NCBI GenBank assembly: GCA_020723485.1 | Contig: DYIU01000003.1 | Span: 1-64,000, forward strand | Reading direction: 5' to 3' | Length of the DNA stretch: 64,000 nt | Source: Acidimicrobium ferrooxidans | GTDB taxonomy: Bacteria; Actinomycetota; Geothermincolia; Fen-727; Anoxymicrobiaceae | Part shown: positions 1-8,176 of the stretch, piece after piece | Layout: every line of letters begins with the position of its first letter | How positions within the stretch are numbered: position 1 is the first letter of the stretch | The notes under the pieces: generated by a model | The model's database searches: none | Told to the model about the DNA's origin: nothing | What the model saw: the letters and a program-made list of their open reading frames with translations, nothing else | Program-made: the position numbers and the translations under genes

Positions 1-144
1 TCTCGAGGCATCCACCGAGGAGCGGCCTGGAGCACCCCTTGATATCCCGGCGAGGAGAAAGGCACCCCGAGCCCTTTACCGGGCGAGGGGTTGGCGGTCA
101 GAATATGTGAGTAAGGATTGCCGGCGGCGGAACGTCTTTTACTT

Positions 145-708
145 ATGGAACCTGAAAGAGAAGCTCGGCTAATCGAAGAGGCGAAGAGCAGCCCTGACGC
201 ATTCGCGGTGCTGTACGACCACTTCATGCCGGTCGTGTACGGTTACGTGATGCACAGGGTATCGAACAGGGAAGCTGCCGAGGACATAACGTCCCTGACG
301 TTCGAGAAGGCGCTGCGCAACTTGAGGGGACTCCGCGAGGGGGCCTCGTTCAAGGGGTGGCTGTTCAGGATAGCCAGGAACACCATAATCGACTACTACC
401 GGTCGAGGGGCAGGCAGCAGTCCTCCAGCCTGGAGGAGGCGCCGGAGATGGCCAACGGGAAGAGCAGGAAGGCGTTCAACGGGGTGGACAACAGGGTGGC
501 CGTGATGGAGCTCCTGGAGGATCTGCCGGAGAGCCACCGCACGGCGCTGGTGCTGCACTACCTGGAGGGCCTGACCGTTGAGGAGATGGCCGAAGCGCTG
601 GGCAGTACGCCGAACGCCTGCTACATGAAGGTGTACAGGGCGACGAAGGCGTTCGCCGAACTGCTCGAGCAGAAGGGCATCAAGAGGATAGACGACTATG
701 TGGCTTAG
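145..708 (+). CDS. ECF-family RNA polymerase sigma factor
   Basis: This is an extracytoplasmic-function sigma factor of about 187 residues that would direct RNA polymerase to a small regulon. Region 2 lies near the N terminus (FAVLYDHFMPVVYGYV, then a conserved AEDITSLTFEKAL stretch). Region 4 is C-terminal (LPESHRTALVLHYLEGL, then a helix-turn-helix around EEMAEALGSTPNACYMK). An in-frame TTG at 118 would add nine residues, but AAGGA abuts it directly, so I prefer the ATG at 145. The end overlaps the ATG of the FecR-like gene at 698, implying translational coupling and a sensor-sigma pair. A similar pair lies at 27.4-29.5 kb on the other strand. Confidence 0.88.
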   Translation: MEPEREARLIEEAKSSPDAFAVLYDHFMPVVYGYVMHRVSNREAAEDITSLTFEKALRNLRGLREGASFKGWLFRIARNTIIDYYRSRGRQQSSSLEEAPEMANGKSRKAFNGVDNRVAVMELLEDLPESHRTALVLHYLEGLTVEEMAEALGSTPNACYMKVYRATKAFAELLEQKGIKRIDDYVA

Positions 709-2299
709 CAGGCGCAGGGCAAGAGAGCTGGTGGAGGCCGCCGGCCGCGACCCGCGGGAGCGTGGCGAGGTCGGTGCCGGTCTCACGCGCCTGCTCGACG
801 CCGCGGGCGTCCTGGTGGCGGCGGCGCCCGCCCCGCCGGTTCCGGACCCTCAGTTCTCCGCGAACCTGAAGGCAAGCCTTCTTTCGCGCTTCGACCAGCT
901 GGTCTCCGCCGGTGAGAGGCCGGCGCACCGGGCAGGCACCGCGCGCCGGGCGGCGTGGATCGCCCTGCCTGCGGCCGCGGCGGTCGCGGCCGTCCTCCTC
1001 GCCCTTGCCTTCTTCGTGTTCGGGCCGTCCGGGCCTGCGCCCGTTGCGCGCCTGACGGTGCAGAACGGGTACGCGAGGCTGATCACCGAGAGCGGCACCG
1101 AGAAGGTGGTCGACGAGGTAGACGTACACGAGGGTGACACGGTGTCCCTGCCCGGCGGGTCGCGCGCGACGATCACCTATGAAAACGACAACATCACCAG
1201 GCTCGAGGCGGGCTCGAAGCTGACGGTGGCGGAGTACGCGGAAGATATGGTAGCGGTTGAGCTTGAGCAGGGCAGGTCTTACAACCGGGTGATCGCGGGA
1301 ACGGCCTACTGGGTGGAATGCCGCGGGGTGACGGTGAGGTCAGCCGGTACCGCGTACGGCGTGGACGCGGTCAACGGCGAGATCTCGGTCCCGGTCTTCG
1401 AGAGCGGCGCGCGGGTCAGCTGGCCGGGAGCGGTGCCGACCCCGGTTGGCCAGGGATTCGAGGGCATCGTCACCGGCAGCCCCGGCTCCTACTCCATCCA
1501 GGTGGTCCCGCTGGACATCGCGACGCTGGACTTCTCCTGGCTGGCCTTCAACCGCGACCTGGACGAGAAGCTCGGCTTCCCCCTGGGCGTCCTGGAGAAC
1601 CTCGCCCCGACGCCTCCCCAGGGGATTGTCCCGCCGGGGACCCCCGACTCCTCGGCGCCGTCTCAGTCATCTCAGCCGACGCAGCCGGGCTCGCAGCCGA
1701 CCCAGCCCGCGTCGCAGCCGTCTTCGTCGCTAACGCTTACCGACGGCGGGCCCCCGGTCTTCATAACGTGGTCTGCCAGCAACGTCAGCGCGGCGGACAC
1801 CGTGGCGGTCCTGCGCGCGGAAGGCGGAGCGGTGCCGTCTTACCCCGCAAACGTCCTGGACGTTAGCCAGGGGTCAGGGCAGACGAGCTACCACGATGAG
1901 CAAGCCCTCCCGGGCAACCGCTATACGTACCGGGTCGCATACATCTCCGGTGGGAGCGTGCTGGTGTACAGCAATTCCGTCATGGTAACGGTGCCGCTTC
2001 CCCCGCCGAGCCTGTCCCTCGTGGGCGACCCCTCGGCGAGCAACATGTACCTGGCCTGGAACCTCTCCGGGGGCGCGGCCGCCGATTCCTTCGCGGTCCT
2101 GCGCTCCGAGGGCGGAGACCCTTCCTACCCCGGTGACGTCTACGCTACTACCGGGGGAGGCACCGGCGGCAAGTACATCGATTACAAGGTAGGGACCGCG
2201 TACACGTTCAACTACCGTGTGGTCGCCATCTCGGGCGGCCGGGTCATCGCTACAAGCAACATGGTCAGCTGGTCGCCCCAGGGCCTGGAGATCAGATAG
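698..2299 (+). CDS. FecR-like transmembrane sensor with two fibronectin-like C-terminal domains
   Basis: This is a 533-residue membrane protein, probably the sensor or anti-sigma partner of the sigma factor it overlaps. The first ~85 residues are cytoplasmic and arginine-rich. A single membrane helix spans about 87-111 (IALPAAAAVAAVLLALAFFV). A FecR-type domain follows at about 118-235, with the typical glycine-bounded run GTAYGVDAVNGEISVPVF. A Ser/Gln/Pro linker (SQPTQPGSQPTQPASQPSS) leads to two repeats of about 90 residues (about 345-430 and 438-530). Both repeats carry VLR.EGG, YPG/YPA and a final YRV.. ISGG motif, so they look like fibronectin type III folds. The stop codon TAG lies inside the left arm of an inverted repeat. 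The ligand is unknown. Confidence 0.8.
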   Translation: MWLSRRRARELVEAAGRDPRERGEVGAGLTRLLDAAGVLVAAAPAPPVPDPQFSANLKASLLSRFDQLVSAGERPAHRAGTARRAAWIALPAAAAVAAVLLALAFFVFGPSGPAPVARLTVQNGYARLITESGTEKVVDEVDVHEGDTVSLPGGSRATITYENDNITRLEAGSKLTVAEYAEDMVAVELEQGRSYNRVIAGTAYWVECRGVTVRSAGTAYGVDAVNGEISVPVFESGARVSWPGAVPTPVGQGFEGIVTGSPGSYSIQVVPLDIATLDFSWLAFNRDLDEKLGFPLGVLENLAPTPPQGIVPPGTPDSSAPSQSSQPTQPGSQPTQPASQPSSSLTLTDGGPPVFITWSASNVSAADTVAVLRAEGGAVPSYPANVLDVSQGSGQTSYHDEQALPGNRYTYRVAYISGGSVLVYSNSVMVTVPLPPPSLSLVGDPSASNMYLAWNLSGGAAADSFAVLRSEGGDPSYPGDVYATTGGGTGGKYIDYKVGTAYTFNYRVVAISGGRVIATSNMVSWSPQGLEIR

Positions 2300-2402
2300 G
2301 GTCAGACCATTTTCGTTGCGCCAGCAACATCAGCAACAGGAATAACGCGAGGATGTTGCACGTGTTGAAGATGGGGCCAGTGCAACGAAAATGGTCTGAC
2401 CC
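2299..2402. repeat. REP-like inverted-repeat element, copy 1
   Basis: Perfect 21-bp inverted arms (2299-2319 and 2382-2402; left arm starts GGGTCAGACCATTTTCGTTG) enclose a 62-bp spacer between two convergent genes. The same GGGTCAG...GTTGC core occurs at 17342 and 34303. The left arm supplies the stop codon of the FecR-like gene. It can form a long hairpin and may act as a bidirectional terminator. Such elements are known in many bacteria as mobilised by REP-associated tyrosine transposases, but no transposase is in the window. Confidence 0.85.
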
Positions 2403-2408
2403 CAATCG

Positions 2409-4049
2409 TTACTCTTCGCCGGCGAAGAGGTCCTTGTAGCGCTCGCGCAGCTCGCGCTTCAGTATCTTCATCGTCGGAGTGCGCGGCATCTCTTCCTCGG
2501 TGATCACGAGCACGCGCCGCGGGCTCTTGTACCGGGCTATGTTGTCCCTGCACCACGCGTGCAGGTCCTCCCCGGTCGTAGGAGACCCCGCCTCCAGGAT
2601 GCAGACCGCCACCGGCGCTTCCTTCTTGGTCGGGTGCGGGATGCCGACCACCGCGACGTCCACCACCGCGGGGTGCTCCAGTATCTCCTGCTCCACCTCC
2701 ACGGAGAAGACGGAGTAGCCGCCGCTCTTCACCACGTCCTTCTTGCGGTCGGCGAAGTATACGCGCCCCCAGCGGTCCTTCTTCGCCATGTCACCGGTGC
2801 GGAACCAGCCGTTACTCATGAGCTCCGCCGTCTCCTCCGGCTTGTTCCAGTACCCCTTCATGACGCACGGGCCCTTCATGGCGAGCTCGCCCACCTCGCC
2901 GGTCTTCACCTTGTTGCCGGCCTCGTCCAGTATCCTTGTGCGTATCGGCGGCATCGGGAAGCCGACGCACTTGGGAGGAAAGCTGATGCCGGGGAGCGGC
3001 AGCTTGAGGCACGCCAGGGACGACAACTCCACCATCCCGTAGGCGTCCATGAACAGCGAGTCGAAGTCGAACGGCCCCAGCTTCAGCCGGCCCCTCTTCC
3101 GGAACTCGATGGCTATCTCGTCGGGCATGGCGTCGGCCGAGCTCCCCCAGATGCGGACCCCGGATATGTCGTAATCGTCGAGGCCCGCCTCCAGCATCAT
3201 CGTATACATTGCGGGGACCCCTACGAAGATGGTGGCCTTGCTGTCCACGATGCCCTTGAGTATCCGGTGCGGGTCGAACGAGCGCACGAACATGCCGGTC
3301 AGCCCCCCGGACAGCGAGATGAGCGTGAGCCCGAACCCGAAGAGGTGGGCGAGCGGCAGTGCCATCACGCCTATGTCCTTCGAGGTCGTCGGGACGAGGG
3401 CGGCTGTGAGCCTCTGCGCGGTCAGCAGGCTGCGCGAGGTCATCATCGCGCCCTTCGGGAAACCGGTCGTGCCGGACGTGTAGAAGATACCGACCACGTC
3501 GTCAGGGTCCTTCTCCCGCGGAGGGAACGTCGGCGGAGCGGCCTCGATCAGTGGCCTCAGCTCGATGAAGTCGCCCTCCAGGCCCTCGGCGGAATCCAGC
3601 AGCGCCCACCGCTCGATGGTGGGGAACGCCGCCTGCTCCCTCATCTGGAACTCGAACACCGGCCTGTCGGTGACCGCGAGCTTCGCGCCGGAGTCGCCGG
3701 CGATGTAGGCTATCTCCTTCTGGGTCAGCATGAAGTTTATGGGAACGGCTATCGCACCTATCTTCATGAGAGCGAAGCACAGGAACGGTATCTCCATCCG
3801 GTTCGAGAGGTCCACCAGCACTCTCTCGCCCTTCTCGACCCCGAGGTCCGAGAAGACCTTCGCCGCCCTGTCGGTGAACTCACGCCACTGCCGGAAGGTC
3901 TGCTCCTTGCCGGACATGAACGAGTAGTCCATCGGGCGGTCGAGGATGAAGCAGGTCTTGTCGCCGTAGACGTCCGCGAGTTTGTCCATGAAGTTGCCGA
4001 AGGTGATGGACCGGTCCGCGGCGACCTTGATGTTGTTCCACAAGTGCAT
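2409..4049 (-). CDS. AMP-forming acyl-CoA synthetase (ligase)
   Basis: This 546-residue enzyme of the ANL superfamily activates a carboxylic acid, probably a fatty acid, to acyl-AMP and then to the CoA thioester. The AMP-binding loop YTSGTTGFPKG is at about 190-200. GWFRTGDMAKKDRWGR with the adenosine-binding Asp lies near 415-430, the hinge region DRKKDVVKSGGYSVFSVEVE at about 432-450, and the catalytic C-terminal Lys sits in RTPTMKILKREL near 530. Length is normal for the family. The ATG is the first codon after a TTGACA-type promoter at 4111. It sits next to phospholipid genes on the same strand, which suggests it feeds acyl-CoA to them. The exact substrate cannot be read from the sequence; aromatic or medium-chain acids are possible. 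Confidence 0.85.
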   Translation of the reverse strand: MHLWNNIKVAADRSITFGNFMDKLADVYGDKTCFILDRPMDYSFMSGKEQTFRQWREFTDRAAKVFSDLGVEKGERVLVDLSNRMEIPFLCFALMKIGAIAVPINFMLTQKEIAYIAGDSGAKLAVTDRPVFEFQMREQAAFPTIERWALLDSAEGLEGDFIELRPLIEAAPPTFPPREKDPDDVVGIFYTSGTTGFPKGAMMTSRSLLTAQRLTAALVPTTSKDIGVMALPLAHLFGFGLTLISLSGGLTGMFVRSFDPHRILKGIVDSKATIFVGVPAMYTMMLEAGLDDYDISGVRIWGSSADAMPDEIAIEFRKRGRLKLGPFDFDSLFMDAYGMVELSSLACLKLPLPGISFPPKCVGFPMPPIRTRILDEAGNKVKTGEVGELAMKGPCVMKGYWNKPEETAELMSNGWFRTGDMAKKDRWGRVYFADRKKDVVKSGGYSVFSVEVEQEILEHPAVVDVAVVGIPHPTKKEAPVAVCILEAGSPTTGEDLHAWCRDNIARYKSPRRVLVITEEEMPRTPTMKILKRELRERYKDLFAGEE

Positions 4050-4087
4050 TAACGCTCCTTTCCTGGTGCGTCACCTACCCGCGGAGA

Positions 4088-4116
4088 TTCTTATGCAACC
4101 GGAGCAAGGATGTCAA
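4088..4116 (-). promoter_or_regulatory. Sigma-70-type promoter for the acyl-CoA synthetase
   Basis: On the minus strand a perfect TTGACA (4111-4116) is followed after 17 bases by TAAGAA (or AAGAAT after 18), about 40 bases upstream of the ATG at 4049. The -10 box is weak, so this is a moderate prediction. Confidence 0.45.
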
Positions 4117-4136
4117 TCGAGGGTGTTGAGCGGAGG

Positions 4137-4760
4137 TCAGCCCTGTATGTCGGGATACGCCCCCCGGCACCGGCCGGCCCTGATGGCGGCCACCAGGTCG
4201 GCGTCGGTGCGGATATCGTCCTCGAAGACGGTGTAGCAGCGGCCGACCTGGAACTCGTGGTGGGCGTCACTCCCCCCGATTCCCGGCAGGCGGTGTATGC
4301 GCGCCAGATGGGCCGCTCCCTCGTTGCCGCCCGCCGTGCAGCCGCCGTTGTGGGTCTCGATTGCGTCGACGTTGCTCATCAGCCAGGTGACCTTGTCCGG
4401 TCCGTGGATGCGCTCCAGCTCGCCGGTCACCCGGCACGAGTGGGCCGGGGCGATGACGGCCCCCTGCGCGCGACAGGCCTCGAGCAGGTCCGCGAACGGG
4501 GTCTTCCATCCCGGGGCGTCCTCGTACAGCCCGAAGACGAGCATGTCACCGAACTCCGTGTATATCTCTATCCCCCTGAACACCGGGAACCCCAGCTGCC
4601 TGCCGAGCTCGCTCGTCACCTCTGCTCCAGCTATCTCGTCGTGCTCGGTCACGCAGATGGCGTCGAGACCGACCGCGCGCGCCCACTCGATCGCGCGCCG
4701 CGGGTGTATGAGACTGCACGGGGAGGAGACGGTCGTGTGTACGTGCAGGTCGATCTTCAA
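4137..4760 (-). CDS. PHP-domain metal-dependent phosphoesterase
   Basis: This is a 207-residue PHP-superfamily hydrolase. The metal-binding motifs are KIDLHVHTTVSS at the N terminus, VTEHDE around residue 42, APAHS in the middle and GIGGSDAHH near 165-175. This is the set used by stand-alone PHP phosphoesterases acting on nucleotides or other small phosphate monoesters and diesters. The reading frame runs on upstream, but the family fold begins exactly at the TTG at 4760. That TTG overlaps the TGA of the phospholipase C-like gene (TTTGA) and has a GGCGGGG ribosome site. Coupling to a phospholipase-like gene hints at headgroup or phosphoester turnover, which is inference. Confidence 0.78.
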   Translation of the reverse strand: MKIDLHVHTTVSSPCSLIHPRRAIEWARAVGLDAICVTEHDEIAGAEVTSELGRQLGFPVFRGIEIYTEFGDMLVFGLYEDAPGWKTPFADLLEACRAQGAVIAPAHSCRVTGELERIHGPDKVTWLMSNVDAIETHNGGCTAGGNEGAAHLARIHRLPGIGGSDAHHEFQVGRCYTVFEDDIRTDADLVAAIRAGRCRGAYPDIQG

Positions 4761-5671
4761 AGTGTCCCCGCCTTCGCGGAGGACGTGGACGCGGCGAAGT
4801 GCTCGATCAGCTGCGCCGTGCGTTCGGCCGCCCGGCACATCAGGTGGTTCCTGAGGGTGACCAGGTCCGCGAACCTGATCCTGGGGCTCGAGGGGAGGAA
4901 CCTGTGGTAAGGGTAGTACGGCTTCCCGATGTAGGTGCCCTGCCAACCGGAGCGCTTCCACCGGGGCTCCGTGTAGTAACGTTCGAGGACGTCCGCTATG
5001 TCGTTGCGCCTCTCGGGGTCGTCCGGCTCGCGGCCCCTGGATTCCCTGCCCACGGCCAGGAACAGCTCGAGGTGCGCGTCGTCGTGCCCGTGCTGTCGTG
5101 GCGGCTCGGGCGGCCGGAGGTAGAACCTCCGGGAGCAGGAGACCAGCTCGAGGTTGTCCGCGGTCCGGTTGGTCAGGCCGTGCATCACGCAGTGGGTATG
5201 AGCCGGCACGGCCATGTCCTGCAGGAGGTGGCAGCAGTAGCCCAGGAAAGTGAACGACTTGTAGAGGTTTCCTATGCGGTAGTGGGTGAGCGTCCTCTCC
5301 CAGAGGTCGCGGTACTCGTCGAAGGCGTTCACGAACCTGTCCTCGTCAATGCCACGCCCGGCGATCGGGTCGTAGAAGTGAGAGAACTCCCAGTCCAGGG
5401 CTCCCCCCACCCTGCCGAGGCTCTCTCCCTCGACCACGTCGAGCCGTCCGCACGCCTCCTCGATCAGCGCGCGGTTCCCTGCGACAGGCGAGCCGGCCTC
5501 TATGACGCTCTCCTTCAGCAGGTACCTCAAGGCCTGAGAAGCGAGGTTCCTGTGGTCGTCGCGGTGAAGGAGCGGTGTCCAGTAGCGCAGGTGACCGAAC
5601 CACCCGCCGGTTACGACCGTCAGGAGGCGCACTACCTGAACGGATGCGAGCATGCTATTCATGAGACCCAT
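4757..5671 (-). CDS. Zinc-dependent phospholipase C / P1 nuclease-like protein
   Basis: This 304-residue protein is probably a zinc hydrolase of the phospholipase C/S1-P1 nuclease fold. The main evidence is the helix LGYCCHLLQDMAVPAHTH near 145-162, matching the family pattern H-x3-D-x3-P-x-H. Further candidate ligands are the WGFGH-like start (GGWFGHLRYW) and the HRDDH at about 36. A hydrophobic stretch near the N terminus is too weak for me to call a signal peptide with confidence. It begins 27 bases after the PlsB-like gene and overlaps the PHP gene, so it belongs to the lipid operon. Phospholipid turnover is a reasonable role, but activity towards lipids is inferred from context. Confidence 0.66.
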   Translation of the reverse strand: MGLMNSMLASVQVVRLLTVVTGGWFGHLRYWTPLLHRDDHRNLASQALRYLLKESVIEAGSPVAGNRALIEEACGRLDVVEGESLGRVGGALDWEFSHFYDPIAGRGIDEDRFVNAFDEYRDLWERTLTHYRIGNLYKSFTFLGYCCHLLQDMAVPAHTHCVMHGLTNRTADNLELVSCSRRFYLRPPEPPRQHGHDDAHLELFLAVGRESRGREPDDPERRNDIADVLERYYTEPRWKRSGWQGTYIGKPYYPYHRFLPSSPRIRFADLVTLRNHLMCRAAERTAQLIEHFAASTSSAKAGTL

Positions 5672-5698
5672 GAGCGCTATGGTAGCGCAACAGCGGGG

Positions 5699-8176
5699 TC
5701 AGCGCACGAGGAAAGAGCGGATGCGCCGTTCCAGGGCATCCCGCTCCTCGAAGCGCGGGCCGGGAAGGACCTCGACAGACTCCTTCCCGTCAGTAGCGCG
5801 GACGCGCCGCTCCTCGATGAGCCCCATGTCCCTGAAGCACCTCAGCGCGTTCTTGAAAGCAATCCTGCAGGGAGACTCTTCGCGCAAAATCACACCGTCA
5901 GCGAGCATGACCTCCGCGCTGTCGAAGCAGGCCTCGACCTGCTCGTCGAAGCCCACGGCCTCCCCGGGCTCGAGCCGCCCCAGGGCGGCACACGCGGCCA
6001 GGTATGCTTCCAGGTACGAGTCGAGAAGAGAGCACAGGGCATCCGAGTATGCACGGTGGTCGACCTTCAGCTCCTCGTCATCGCGGTCGGGGCTGAAGAT
6101 GAACTCGTGGGCGAACAGGCGTCTCAGGAAAGCTGAAGCGTCCCGCAGAGCGGACTCGTGGTCCTCGACGGAGCCGGACGACTTCCACGCCACCGCAGAA
6201 ATCGCCGGCACGAGGAAGTGCCCGAGGAGTATGTTCTTGTTGTACTCGAGGAAGCGCCTGCCGCTGCCGGCGACACGGTAGCCCTCCCCGTCGCCCGTCG
6301 CCTCGGGCGCGACGTGCCCCTCCAGGACGAACCACTCGACGGCCGCGCGTACCCCCCGTGCGTCGGCATCCGCCGAAAGCGGAAGCCTGCGGCGCTCGCA
6401 GAAACCGAGGAGCTCCCCGGAGACCCTCTCGAACGCCTCGGAGGATACCCAGGTCGTGCCCGGCGCCAGCAGGGCACACGCTGCGATGGACCGGGCGGTC
6501 ACGGGCGTCACCCGGTTAATGCCTTCCGACACTATCTCGGCGCATCCCTGGAGGCCGTGCTCCGCGAGCAGGCCCTTCATGCTCACAGGTGTGCCGAACT
6601 TCACGTAGGCCTTTCCCAGCCTCGTGTTCATCGACTTGTATATCCTGGTGAACATCTTCATGCTCTCGGAGACCTTGCGGCCGCCGGCCATCTCCCGTAC
6701 GTGGGCGGACTCCTCGGGCACCTTGTCGTAGCCCAGGTACACGGGCACCAGGGTTATGTCGGGGCAGACCCCGGCGTTGAGAGATTCCGCGAGTATATTG
6801 AGGTACCCGGTCTTCGGTCTCTGAAGCTTGCCGTCGCGGCTTCTCGTCCCCTCTATGTAGACCACGCTCATGTAGTTCTCGGCGAGCAGGTGCCGCACGT
6901 AGGCGCAGAAGACCTCCCGGTAGAGCGTCTCGCCTGCGAATGTCCGGCGAAGGTAGAAGGCGCCCGAGTGCCGCAGGAGCCATCCCACCGGCCAGAAGTT
7001 GAGGTTGAGCCCCGCCGCCTGCTGCGGTGGCACCATGCCGGAGCGGAACAGCGAGTACCCTATCAGCAGCGGGTCCATGTAGCTCTTGTGAGAGCAGACC
7101 AGCACGATACGGGAACGGCTGTCGCACTCGGAGAGGAACCGTATGCCCTCCCGATCTACCTCGAGCCCGTCCAGGAACTTGTCGAACGCGTAATCCACCG
7201 CCCGGCAGAAGTACCTCGCGACGCCGACCCGGTAGTCGGAGGCTATCTCGTCCAGGTACTCGCGCGCCTCCGCGGCGACCGCTTCTCTCGTTGAGCGTTC
7301 CCTCAGCGCGTAGTCCTGCATGTAAGCGGTCAGTACCGGGTCGGCCAGCACACGGCGCTTCACTTCCCAGTTCGGGGCCAGCGGCGGGCCGGTGCACGCG
7401 CGGCGCTCAGACTCGATGTTGCCGTTCAACTCGATCCGCAGAGCCGACGCCTGCGCGACGAGGTCGCCGCCGGGGTGCTCTTCGAGCCAGCTGGAGAGCA
7501 CCAGCGGTTTGCAGTTCTTCACGCGGGCCGTGCGAACCGTGCGGGCCCAGTTCGTGGCTTTCCTAAGCACGCGCAGGGGATGGAGCTTGTACACGCGGGT
7601 CGCCACCGTGGTCGCGGGAGCGTCCGGCGTGAGCTGGTGGTACGCGCGGACAACCGGCACAACCGTAAGCGCGACCTCGCTCTCACGCTGGATCGCGATG
7701 AGGGCCTCCAGGTCTCGGCTGAACTCTACGTCCTCGCTCCTGAGGCGGCCCAGCAGCCCGCCTTCCCCCCGCCTGGCCAGGCGGCTTCGCCTCCTGGCGG
7801 CGGCACCCCGGCGCGGCGCGCCCCTGCGCAGCCTGCCCCTGCGCCCCTCGGGCGGGTCCTCGATCACGTTGACCGGCCCGGTGTTCCGGAGCCTTGCCGC
7901 CAGGTAGAGCTTGTGGCGGTACCCCGCCTCGGGGAGCACGAACACGGCGAGTGGAGAGGCGATGACCCAGCTGGAGCGATGAGGCTCGCCCGAGAGAGCC
8001 CTGCCCCTGTACGTCCCCTGCTCGAGGGGCCGCATGATGAGAGAGAGTGCCTTCACGGCGAGGGCGCCAAGGGGATCGGGCTTCCACGCGAAGAAGCCCT
8101 GCACTATGTCGGAGGTCTCGCGGTAATCCAGCCCCCGTGAGGTTGTGACATCGAGTTCCTTCACGATGTTACTCAA
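5699..8176 (-). CDS. PlsB-type glycerol-3-phosphate acyltransferase, copy 2
   Basis: This protein of about 825 residues should transfer an acyl group to glycerol-3-phosphate in the first step of phospholipid synthesis. The four acyltransferase motifs are present: HKSYMD (363-368), GAFYLRR (405-411), YIEGTRSRDGK (440-450) and VPVYLGYDK (about 477). Length agrees with PlsB rather than with short PlsC enzymes. I chose the TTG at 8176 because it has GGAAGG-like spacing and gives the same 15-residue lead-in to LDYRETS as the paralogue. GTG at 8164 is the alternative. An arginine-rich insert at about 111-147 replaces a lysine-rich one in the neighbour. Its start overlaps the end of copy 1. Confidence 0.84.
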   Translation of the reverse strand: MSNIVKELDVTTSRGLDYRETSDIVQGFFAWKPDPLGALAVKALSLIMRPLEQGTYRGRALSGEPHRSSWVIASPLAVFVLPEAGYRHKLYLAARLRNTGPVNVIEDPPEGRRGRLRRGAPRRGAAARRRSRLARRGEGGLLGRLRSEDVEFSRDLEALIAIQRESEVALTVVPVVRAYHQLTPDAPATTVATRVYKLHPLRVLRKATNWARTVRTARVKNCKPLVLSSWLEEHPGGDLVAQASALRIELNGNIESERRACTGPPLAPNWEVKRRVLADPVLTAYMQDYALRERSTREAVAAEAREYLDEIASDYRVGVARYFCRAVDYAFDKFLDGLEVDREGIRFLSECDSRSRIVLVCSHKSYMDPLLIGYSLFRSGMVPPQQAAGLNLNFWPVGWLLRHSGAFYLRRTFAGETLYREVFCAYVRHLLAENYMSVVYIEGTRSRDGKLQRPKTGYLNILAESLNAGVCPDITLVPVYLGYDKVPEESAHVREMAGGRKVSESMKMFTRIYKSMNTRLGKAYVKFGTPVSMKGLLAEHGLQGCAEIVSEGINRVTPVTARSIAACALLAPGTTWVSSEAFERVSGELLGFCERRRLPLSADADARGVRAAVEWFVLEGHVAPEATGDGEGYRVAGSGRRFLEYNKNILLGHFLVPAISAVAWKSSGSVEDHESALRDASAFLRRLFAHEFIFSPDRDDEELKVDHRAYSDALCSLLDSYLEAYLAACAALGRLEPGEAVGFDEQVEACFDSAEVMLADGVILREESPCRIAFKNALRCFRDMGLIEERRVRATDGKESVEVLPGPRFEERDALERRIRSFLVR

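Noticed and set aside
4799-6136. Plus-strand 445-codon open frame antisense to the phospholipase C-like and PlsB-like genes
   Set aside because: No family features, low-complexity composition and no ribosome site. It is a shadow of the minus-strand genes.
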